Assembly (NCBI GenBank): GCA_003229095.1
Contig: QIHS01000174.1
Coordinates: 1 to 6,846, forward strand
Direction of reading: 5' to 3'
DNA length: 6,846 nucleotides
Source: Woeseia sp.
GTDB taxonomy: Bacteria; Pseudomonadota; Gammaproteobacteria; Steroidobacterales; Woeseiaceae
The stretch's first letter is position 1. Every line of letters begins with the position of its first letter. Below the pieces are notes generated by a model. The model made no database searches. It was not told the DNA's origin and worked only from the letters and a program-made list of their open reading frames with translations. Of the stretch, positions 1 to 4,713 are shown in pieces. The position numbers and the translations under genes were made by a program.

Positions 1-2
1 AT

Positions 3-416
3 CGACTTGTGCAGCAGGGCGATGTACAGGCGGATAAGATCGTGGACGAATGTCGCCGTGCGATGCGTGTTTCACAAATGCGCGAGGTAGACCGACTTGA
101 GGAGAGCCTGGCGACGCTGGCAACCATCGGTTCCACAAGCCCGTACGTCGGTCTGTTCGGCACAGTCTGGGGAATCATGAATGCCTTCATGGATATCGGT
201 AATATGCAGACGGTGACGCTCGCCACGGTCGCTGGTCCAATCGCCGAAGCATTGATCGCTACTGCGATGGGCCTGTTCGCGGCAATTCCTGCGGTCATCG
301 CCTACAACCGTTACGCCGACAAGGTGGTCAGGCTAGAGATCCGTTACGACGGCTTCACCGAGGAGTTCTCCAGCATTCTGCAACGGCACGCTCGCGCCAA
401 AAAGCAGGAGGTTTGA
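3..416 (+). CDS. tolQ: TolQ, C-terminal part (5' end outside the window)
   Basis: This is the proton-channel subunit of the Tol-Pal inner-membrane motor (MotA/TolQ/ExbB family). About 138 residues are visible, against about 230 in E. coli TolQ, and the frame is open to the left edge, so the true start lies upstream; the GTG at 9 is internal. The visible part covers the end of the cytoplasmic loop (R-A-M-R-V-S-Q-M-R-E), the second membrane helix with S-P-Y-V-G-L-F-G-T-V-W-G-I, the third helix with I-A-E-A-L-I-A-T-A-M-G-L-F-A-A-I-P-A, and a short charged cytoplasmic tail. The conserved channel threonines of the family are present (codons 162-164 and 261-263). The stop is separated from the tolR ATG by one base, which indicates tight co-translation. 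No gap or damage is visible in this part. Confidence 0.97.
   Translation, partial: RLVQQGDVQADKIVDECRRAMRVSQMREVDRLEESLATLATIGSTSPYVGLFGTVWGIMNAFMDIGNMQTVTLATVAGPIAEALIATAMGLFAAIPAVIAYNRYADKVVRLEIRYDGFTEEFSSILQRHARAKKQEV
406..411 (+). promoter_or_regulatory. Ribosome binding site of tolR
   Basis: A full AGGAGG lies inside the last codons of tolQ, 6 nt before the tolR ATG. It is the strongest Shine-Dalgarno sequence in the window and fixes the tolR start. Confidence 0.85.
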
Positions 417-417
417 C

Positions 418-861
418 ATGGATGGGACGCAGAAAAAACGCAAACTGATGGCCGAGATCAACGTGGTCCCGTACATCGATGTGATGCTGGTCCTGTTGAT
501 CATTTTTATGGTGACGGCGCCGTTGTTAACCCAGGGCATCAAAGTCGAGCTGCCAAAATCCGGCGCTGAACCTATCGAGGAAAGCTCGAACAACCTGCCG
601 CTGATTCTCAGCATCGATGCAGCAGGCAACTTCTACCTGAATGTCGGTGAGGATGAGGACGAGGCGATCGGCAGCAAGGAGATCGTCGCACAGACTGCCC
701 GGGTTCTGAATGCCAGCCCGGATACGCCAATCTATGTAAAAGCCGACCGGACTGTGCCCTATGGCGTCGTTGTCGGTGGCATGGTCATGCTGCAACAGGC
801 CGGTGCCGATAGTGTGGGCTTCGTAACCGACCCGCTGGATTCGTACCCGGTACCGGAATAG
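418..861 (+). CDS. tolR: TolR, inner-membrane subunit of the Tol-Pal motor
   Basis: TolR (ExbD/TolR family) partners TolQ in the proton-driven motor and has a periplasmic domain thought to engage peptidoglycan. The 147 residues match the family's usual length (142 in E. coli). A short basic N-terminus (K6-K-R-K) is followed by the single membrane helix, about residues 14-37. It contains the family motif E-I-N-V-V-P-Y-I-D-V-M-L-V-L-L, whose Asp21 corresponds to the proton-carrying Asp23 of E. coli. The periplasmic part ends with the typical V-P-Y-G-V-V-V-G-G-M-V-M-L-Q-Q-A-G-A-D-S-V-G-F segment. The start is set by AGGAGG 6 nt upstream, one base after the tolQ stop. No anomaly is seen. Confidence 0.97.
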   Translation: MDGTQKKRKLMAEINVVPYIDVMLVLLIIFMVTAPLLTQGIKVELPKSGAEPIEESSNNLPLILSIDAAGNFYLNVGEDEDEAIGSKEIVAQTARVLNASPDTPIYVKADRTVPYGVVVGGMVMLQQAGADSVGFVTDPLDSYPVPE

Positions 862-876
862 GCATCGGCGCAGACT

Positions 877-1713
877 GTGATACGCGACCAGTACAATATT
901 ATTCCGATTACGATGGCCGGCATTTTTCACTTGCTGGTCGCGGCCAGCCTTGTGTTCGCATTTGATTTTTCCAGCCGGTCGTATCCGGTTGTGCCGTTAC
1001 CGATACAAGCGTCATTGGTATTAGAGGAAGAAATCGATACCAGGCCGCCGCCAGTAGAAGAGCCGCCGGAGCCAGTAGAAGAGGCACTGGAGCCAGTAGA
1101 AGAGCCGCCGGAGCCAGTTGATACTGCCGAGGACCTGCGAGCGCGAGAGGAAGAGGAAAAGCGGCGGGTAGACCTCAAAGCTGAACAAGATCGCATTCGT
1201 CTACAGCAGTTAGAAGACAAGCAACGGCGGGACCGGGACGAGGCGGAGCGCAAAAAACGAGCAGAAGCAGAAGTTGAGCGTCGGCGCGAGCTGGCAGAAC
1301 AACAAAGGCAAGAGGACATAGAGCGCCAGCGACTGGAAAATGAACGCCAGCGCAGGGAAGCGGATGAAGAGGAAATCCGCCGCTTGCGACAACTGGAAAT
1401 CGACGCTGAAGATCGCCGGCTGGAGCGATTGCAGGCAGATGATGCATCCCGTTGGCGGTATGCCCTGCAGGGCCGGATCAGGCGCAACTACATCCAACCG
1501 GCATCCGCGCCACCCGACCTCGAATGCACGGTTGATATCCGTCAGCTGCCCGGAGGTCGAGTGGTCGATGTCACGATCGGGCAATGTAATGGCGATGCAT
1601 CGGTCAGGCGAGCCGTCGAAGCGGCAATTTACAAAGCATCACCACTGCCATCACCGGACAATCCGTCTATATTCGAACGGGACTTGCGAATCACGTTCAA
1701 ACCTGAACAATAA
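877..1713 (+). CDS. tolA: TolA, periplasm-spanning linker of the Tol-Pal system
   Basis: TolA is anchored in the inner membrane by TolQ/TolR and reaches across the periplasm to TolB and Pal. The 278 residues are clearly fewer than the 421 of E. coli TolA. In order: one membrane helix (about 14-30), a Pro/Glu-rich segment with three 7-residue repeats (59-79), a long Arg/Glu-rich helical domain (about 86-188), and the C-terminal globular domain (about 190-278). That domain carries the family pattern N-Y-I-Q-P-A-S, L-P-G-G-R-V-V-D-V and A-I-Y-K-A-S-P-L-P-S-P. Cys217 and Cys237 probably form the disulfide known in domain III. The GTG start lies 15 nt after tolR and has no clear Shine-Dalgarno; ATG 913 (residue 13) lacks one too and would leave almost nothing before the helix, so GTG is preferred. 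Coupling to tolR translation is inferred. Confidence 0.93.
   Translation: MIRDQYNIIPITMAGIFHLLVAASLVFAFDFSSRSYPVVPLPIQASLVLEEEIDTRPPPVEEPPEPVEEALEPVEEPPEPVDTAEDLRAREEEEKRRVDLKAEQDRIRLQQLEDKQRRDRDEAERKKRAEAEVERRRELAEQQRQEDIERQRLENERQRREADEEEIRRLRQLEIDAEDRRLERLQADDASRWRYALQGRIRRNYIQPASAPPDLECTVDIRQLPGGRVVDVTIGQCNGDASVRRAVEAAIYKASPLPSPDNPSIFERDLRITFKPEQ
1051..1113 (+). repeat. Three tandem 21-bp repeats inside tolA
   Basis: Three head-to-tail 21-bp units occupy 1051-1071, 1072-1092 and 1093-1113. Units 1 and 3 are identical; unit 2 differs in its second half. A fourth copy decays after ccagt. They encode P-V-E-E-P-P-E, P-V-E-E-A-L-E and P-V-E-E-P-P-E (residues 59-79), a proline/glutamate spacer just outside the membrane helix. 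The unit is a multiple of three, so changes in copy number would keep the frame. Confidence 0.9.
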
Positions 1714-1745
1714 GCAGACTTCTGGAAAAGCTTGGGCTAATCGAA

Positions 1746-2405
1746 ATGAAAAAAAGGTTTATCCGCTTGTTGAGTGTCCCGCTGGTGCTTCTGCTATCGG
1801 CCGGTGCGGCGCATGCTCAGTTCGAAGTCGACATTATTGGCTCTGCCGGCAAACGTGCTCCGGTGGCGATAGTGCCATTTGGGTGGGAGGGTGACACACC
1901 AACCGCGCCTTTCGACATTGCCGGTGTTATTGCAGCAGACCTGGACCGAAGCGGGCGCTTCAGGCCGATAGGTGAAGATAGCATGCTGCAAAAACCAACG
2001 GCCAGCGTCGATATCGATTTCAGTGATTGGGTAATATTGAATGTCGAGGCCGTCATCATCGGCAAAGTCATTCAGACCGGTGCGAACGCATACAGCGTGC
2101 AGTTTCAAGCGTTCGACGTGTTCACCAGGGAGCAACTGGTCGGTTATCGAATGCCTGCGAGCCGAGGCACAATGCGGCGAGTTGCCCACCGGGCAGCCGA
2201 TATGATTTATGAGAAGATAACCGGTATACCCGGCGTATTCGGTACCAAAGTGGCGTACGTCACGGCAAGCGGGTCGGAAGTGGACAGGACTTATACGCTG
2301 GTCGTTTCCGATACCGATGGCGAAAATCAGTTTACGATTATGGAGTCTTCGGATCCCATCATGTCGCCAGCCTGGTCTCCGGATAGCCGCGAACTTGCCT
2401 TTTGA
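1746..2405 (+). CDS. tolB: TolB, N-terminal part, ended by a frameshift
   Basis: TolB is the periplasmic protein that bridges TolA and Pal. This segment encodes a signal peptide (M-K-K-R then a hydrophobic stretch, probable cleavage after A-H-A, residue 24), the TolA-contacting N-terminal strand and the alpha/beta domain. It also holds the first propeller motif, S-P-A-W-S-P-D-S-R-E-L-A-F. The frame then meets TGA at 2403-2405 after 219 residues, about half the family length of 430. The remainder continues without interruption from 2401 in the next frame. Homologues read K-L-A-Y-V-(T/S)-F-E here, so about 8 nt seem to be missing. As written, the product would lack nearly the whole Pal-binding propeller. 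The ATG lies 32 nt after tolA with only a weak upstream purine run. Identity is certain; whether the break is real is not. Confidence 0.92.
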   Translation: MKKRFIRLLSVPLVLLLSAGAAHAQFEVDIIGSAGKRAPVAIVPFGWEGDTPTAPFDIAGVIAADLDRSGRFRPIGEDSMLQKPTASVDIDFSDWVILNVEAVIIGKVIQTGANAYSVQFQAFDVFTREQLVGYRMPASRGTMRRVAHRAADMIYEKITGIPGVFGTKVAYVTASGSEVDRTYTLVVSDTDGENQFTIMESSDPIMSPAWSPDSRELAF

Positions 2406-3048
2406 GGACAATGTCGCGACCATATTTGTGCAAACGCTGCGCAGCGGCAATCGCATCAAGCTGTCGAGCCGGCCAGGGATCAATGGCGCGCCGGCTTTTT
2501 CGCCTGATGGTCGAAAACTGGTGCTTACGCTGGGGGGCATCGACGGCAATCTGGATATTTATATCCTGGATCGTGCCACCCGGCAGGTGAAACGGCTGAC
2601 GACGAATCGTTCGATTGATACTGAAGGCACCTGGGCGCCGGATGGACAGACAATTTACTTCACATCAGATCGAAGCGGTGGACCACAGATATACAAAATT
2701 AGCGCAAATGGGGGGTCGCCCACGCGTGTAACCTTCGAAGGCAGTTATAATGCGCGTCCCAGGTTGTCGCCGGATGGCGGTAAGCTGGCACTGGTTCATC
2801 TGGATCGCGGCAACTACCGAGTCGGTGTTCTCGATTTGAGTGACGGGGAGTTGCTGATACTGTCGGCCGGAAATCAGGACGAGTCTCCAAGCTTTGCGCC
2901 GAACAGCGATTCGCTGATTTATGCGACCCGCGACGGCAGCGAAGGCGTACTTGAAATGGTGTCTGCTGATGGCCTGTACCGGCAACGTCTGGCGTCGAGA
3001 GGGGGAGATATTCGAGAGCCGGTTTGGTCGCCATTTCCACGATATTGA
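2401..3048 (+). CDS. tolB: TolB, C-terminal beta-propeller part (shifted frame)
   Basis: This is the rest of TolB, read from T-T-T-G-A-G (F-E-D-N-V-A-T-I-F-V) in the frame one base on from the N-terminal part. It holds five further propeller (PD40-type) motifs: A-P-A-F-S-P-D-G-R-K-L, G-T-W-A-P-D-G-Q-T-I-Y-F, R-P-R-L-S-P-D-G-G-K-L, S-P-S-F-A-P-N-S-D-S-L-I-Y, and the closing P-V-W-S-P-F. In the family this six-bladed propeller binds Pal. Together with the first part the total is about 434 residues, matching full-length TolB, and all blades are well conserved. This half has no start of its own: the out-of-frame ATG at 2317 has no Shine-Dalgarno or export signal behind it. It should be treated as one gene with 1746-2405. 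Confidence 0.9.
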   Translation, partial: FEDNVATIFVQTLRSGNRIKLSSRPGINGAPAFSPDGRKLVLTLGGIDGNLDIYILDRATRQVKRLTTNRSIDTEGTWAPDGQTIYFTSDRSGGPQIYKISANGGSPTRVTFEGSYNARPRLSPDGGKLALVHLDRGNYRVGVLDLSDGELLILSAGNQDESPSFAPNSDSLIYATRDGSEGVLEMVSADGLYRQRLASRGGDIREPVWSPFPRY

Positions 3049-3056
3049 GTGGAAAT
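3033..3056. other. Perfect inverted repeat across the tolB stop codon
   Basis: ATTTCCAC (3033-3040) and GTGGAAAT (3049-3056) are exact reverse complements around an 8-nt loop that contains the tolB stop TGA. In RNA this would form an 8-bp hairpin at the end of the tolB message. No clean T-run follows, so it is not a standard Rho-independent terminator. It could be an mRNA-stabilising or weakly attenuating structure between tolB and pal; that role is inferred. Confidence 0.5.
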
Positions 3057-3148
3057 TAGGATGATATTGTACTTTAATTAGAGCTCATAACATTTTGTTT
3101 TATTACGCTTTCTGAATCGCTTGGGAAGCCTGGCATAGGATCAAAAAC
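3057..3148 (+). promoter_or_regulatory. AT-rich tolB-pal spacer, possible pal promoter
   Basis: This stretch is much richer in A and T than its surroundings and is the longest gap in the tol cluster. It could hold a promoter for separate pal/cpoB expression. The best sigma70-like pair I can see is weak: TTGTAC at 3067-3072 and TAACAT at 3088-3093, only 15 bp apart. The pal Shine-Dalgarno AGGA (3137-3140) ends 8 nt before the ATG. The promoter is a guess from composition; the ribosome binding site is clear. Confidence 0.3.
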
Positions 3149-3679
3149 ATGAAACTCACTCAACTGGTATTAATCGCTCTGGCAATGTTTCTTTTCGCCG
3201 GATGCGCCGGAAACACGATTCCTGACCCGGATGCTGATGGTGGCACGATGGCGGACGGTGGATTCGACTCAGCCGATACCGACGGAATGGACAGCGATGG
3301 TATGGGCTTCGGCGAGGAATTTGACGGCACGAACGACATGGATGAGCTGACCATGATCATCTACTTCGATTTCGATCAGTCGACCTTGCGTGCCGAGTAT
3401 TCCGATCTGCTGCAGCGCCATGCAGCAAATCTGTCCAATGACGGTCGTGCGCAAATTCGTCTTGAAGGGCACGCAGATGAGCGCGGCTCGCGTGAATACA
3501 ACATCGGTCTGGGTGAACGACGATCACAGGCGGTTAGAAGCCTGCTGCTGATTCAGGGTGGTTCTCCCGGCCAGATTTCGACAGTCAGCTTTGGCGAAGA
3601 ACGTCCAGCCGCATTTGGCAGCGATGAATCGTCTTATGGGCAAAATCGGCGCGTCGAGATCAAGTACGACAACCAGTAG
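3149..3679 (+). CDS. pal: Pal, peptidoglycan-associated outer-membrane lipoprotein
   Basis: Pal ties the outer membrane to peptidoglycan and is released or captured through TolB. The 176 residues match the family (about 170). A lipoprotein signal ends in F-A-G-C with the acylated Cys19; Ala at position +2 suits outer-membrane sorting. A low-complexity acidic linker (about 26-66, rich in Asp, Gly and Met) follows. The OmpA-like domain begins at I-Y-F-D-F-D-Q-S (about 71) and runs to the end, with E-G-H-A-D-E-R-G-S-R-E-Y-N and L-G-E-R-R-S. Asp110 and Arg125 are in the places of the family's diaminopimelate-binding pair. The AGGA 8 nt upstream supports this ATG. The gene is intact, and cpoB follows after 8 nt. 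Confidence 0.97.
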   Translation: MKLTQLVLIALAMFLFAGCAGNTIPDPDADGGTMADGGFDSADTDGMDSDGMGFGEEFDGTNDMDELTMIIYFDFDQSTLRAEYSDLLQRHAANLSNDGRAQIRLEGHADERGSREYNIGLGERRSQAVRSLLLIQGGSPGQISTVSFGEERPAAFGSDESSYGQNRRVEIKYDNQ

Positions 3680-3682
3680 GAA
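3678..3682 (+). promoter_or_regulatory. Ribosome binding site of cpoB, overlapping the pal stop
   Basis: AGGAA begins inside the pal TAG stop and ends 5 nt before GTG 3688. It decides the cpoB start, for which no ATG is available nearby, and implies that cpoB translation is coupled to pal. Confidence 0.7.
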
Positions 3683-3687
3683 CCGAC

Positions 3688-4458
3688 GTGGCAAGTCAAA
3701 AACGGGCACTCGTACGTCTTCTGCCGGTGATCCTGCTGGCTGGGTGCGAATTGATGAACCCGCCGCCACAGCAGGACCCTGTCAGGGAGGCGTTGCTCGA
3801 TCTTGAGCTGCGCCTTGCCGCCATTGAGCGTGTGCTGTCCAGCGGGACGTTGGTTGACCTGAAGTTGCAGGTAGATGAGCTGCAACGCCAGACTGCCGAT
3901 ATTCGCGGCCGCACCGAATCGCTTGAGCACAGTTCAGACGGGACGACCAGTCGTCAACGTGATCTTTATCTGGATCTGGATGACCGAATTCGATACCTGG
4001 AAAAAAACCTGCAAGCGCCTTCAGCCAGTGTTGGACCCGAACGAATTCCAGGGCGGCTGCCAGTGCCAGGCGGCACCGATCGGGAAAACTACGAAGCGGC
4101 GTTCGAGCTGCTCAAGCAACAAAGATACGAAGAGTCGGGCGCAGCATTTGAACAATTCCTGGCCAGTTTTCCAAACAGTCAGCTTGCTGACAACGCACAA
4201 TACTGGTTGGCCGAAGCACACTATGTTTTGAGCGACTTTGAACTTGCGCTTGGCCAGTTTCAACTGGTGATCAGCGCATACCCGCGCTCGCGAAAGATCC
4301 CGGACGCATTACTAAAAATTGGTTACAGCAATTACGAATTGGGCCGCTGGCAAGACGCCCGCAATGCGTTGACACAAGTCGGCGAAAAATTCGAAAACTC
4401 GACTTATGCGAGACTGGCGGAGCAGCGCCTCAAACGCATGGATGACGAGGGCCACTGA
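3688..4458 (+). CDS. cpoB: CpoB (YbgF), Tol-Pal associated TPR protein, apparently a lipoprotein
   Basis: CpoB links the Tol machine to septal peptidoglycan synthesis (PBP1B/LpoB in E. coli). The 256 residues are close to E. coli's 263. The N-terminus K-R-A-L-V-R-L-L-P-V-I-L-L-A-G-C is a short basic and hydrophobic signal ending in a lipobox, with Cys20 as likely acylated residue and Glu21 behind it; E. coli CpoB instead has an ordinary cleavable signal. A helical, probably trimerising coiled-coil region follows (about 32-108, with R-D-L-Y-L-D-L-D-D-R), then a Pro/Gly linker (about 111-131). Three TPR units occupy about 134-167, 171-204 and 208-241, including L-A-D-N-A-Q-Y-W-L-A-E-A-H-Y and P-D-A-L-L-K-I-G-Y-S. 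The GTG start is backed by AGGAA overlapping the pal stop. Identity is firm; lipidation is inferred. Confidence 0.94.
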   Translation: MASQKRALVRLLPVILLAGCELMNPPPQQDPVREALLDLELRLAAIERVLSSGTLVDLKLQVDELQRQTADIRGRTESLEHSSDGTTSRQRDLYLDLDDRIRYLEKNLQAPSASVGPERIPGRLPVPGGTDRENYEAAFELLKQQRYEESGAAFEQFLASFPNSQLADNAQYWLAEAHYVLSDFELALGQFQLVISAYPRSRKIPDALLKIGYSNYELGRWQDARNALTQVGEKFENSTYARLAEQRLKRMDDEGH

Positions 4459-4475
4459 GCCGCCGTGTATGCGGC
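4459..4475 (+). terminator. Weak hairpin after cpoB, possible end of the tol transcript
   Basis: GCCGC (4459-4463) pairs with GCGGC (4471-4475) around a 7-nt loop, starting directly after the cpoB stop. The following bases are GT-rich (ggttgttatttg) rather than a true T-run. It may be an imperfect terminator of the tol-pal operon or only a 3'-end structure. Confidence 0.3.
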
Positions 4476-4482
4476 GCGGTGG

Positions 4483-4510
4483 TTGTTATTTGTCTGATGT
4501 TCGGTATCAT
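4483..4510 (+). promoter_or_regulatory. Probable sigma70 promoter of the tRNA-Lys gene
   Basis: TTGTTA (4483-4488) and TATCAT (4505-4510) are separated by 16 bp and match the -35 and -10 consensus at 4 and 5 of 6 positions. Transcription would start near 4517, about 18 nt before the tRNA. The bases just after the -10 (gccgccg) are very GC-rich, the discriminator type known from stringently controlled stable-RNA promoters. Growth-rate control by ppGpp is therefore likely but inferred. Confidence 0.6.
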
Positions 4511-4534
4511 GCCGCCGTCCTTTAGACCCGCAAC

Positions 4535-4609
4535 GGGGCGTTAGCTCAGAGGTAGAGCATTCGGCTTTTAACCGACCGGTCGTAGGTTCGATCCCTACAC
4601 GCCCCACCA
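4535..4609 (+). tRNA. tRNA-Lys (anticodon UUU)
   Basis: The 75 nt fold into a complete cloverleaf. The acceptor stem GGGGCGT pairs perfectly with ACGCCCC (4599-4605), followed by discriminator A and an encoded CCA (4607-4609). The D stem is GCTC/GAGC, the anticodon loop CTTTTAA has TTT at 4567-4569, and the T stem GTAGG/CCTAC encloses TTCGATC. The anticodon loop and overall layout match E. coli tRNA-Lys closely. It reads both lysine codons AAA and AAG. The top pair of the anticodon stem (position 27 T with 43 C) is a mismatch, leaving a 4-bp stem. The location just after cpoB is shared with E. coli, where a lysine/valine tRNA cluster follows the tol-pal genes. Confidence 0.97.
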
Positions 4610-4713
4610 TTCCCATTTCCGACCAACATTCTGCTGGCCGATAAAACAGCAGACGATTCCGATCAGCGCCGCTATTATAGGCCGCTTCGCATAACAGGTG
4701 GAATCGACAGGTC
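4610..4713 (+). other. tRNA-Lys to thrA spacer
   Basis: About 104 nt lie between the tRNA and thrA. A hairpin with a 7-bp stem, TCTGCTG (4630-4636) with CAGCAGA (4647-4653), around a 10-nt loop is present but has no T-run, so it is not a clear terminator. TATTAT at 4673-4678 resembles a -10 box for thrA, but no good -35 lies upstream. No short Thr/Ile-rich leader peptide like E. coli thrL is seen. AGGTGGA (4696-4702), 11 nt before GTG 4714, is the likely thrA ribosome binding site. Confidence 0.35.

Noticed and set aside
927..1487. 186-residue open frame on the minus strand, rich in Ser and Arg
   Set aside because: It is the mirror of the Arg/Glu-rich tolA coding sequence; the Ser/Arg composition comes from the codons of the other strand and no family features or ribosome binding site are seen.
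1340..1894. 184-residue plus-strand open frame overlapping the tolA end and tolB start
   Set aside because: It is out of frame with two well-supported genes and its composition looks random.
2317..2400. ATG at 2317 as an independent start for a second tolB-like gene
   Set aside because: The stretch before 2401 in that frame is out-of-frame tolB sequence with no homology, signal peptide or Shine-Dalgarno.
1794..2549. 251-residue open frame on the minus strand
   Set aside because: It lies antisense to tolB, has no recognisable domain, and tolB is clearly the real gene in both of its frames.
4610..4713. A thr-type attenuator or leader peptide before thrA
   Set aside because: No short frame rich in Thr or Ile codons and no terminator with a T-run are present.
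4535..4713. tRNA-Lys as an integration site for a mobile element
   Set aside because: No integrase and no repeated copy of the tRNA 3' end is visible downstream; the flanking genes are housekeeping genes.
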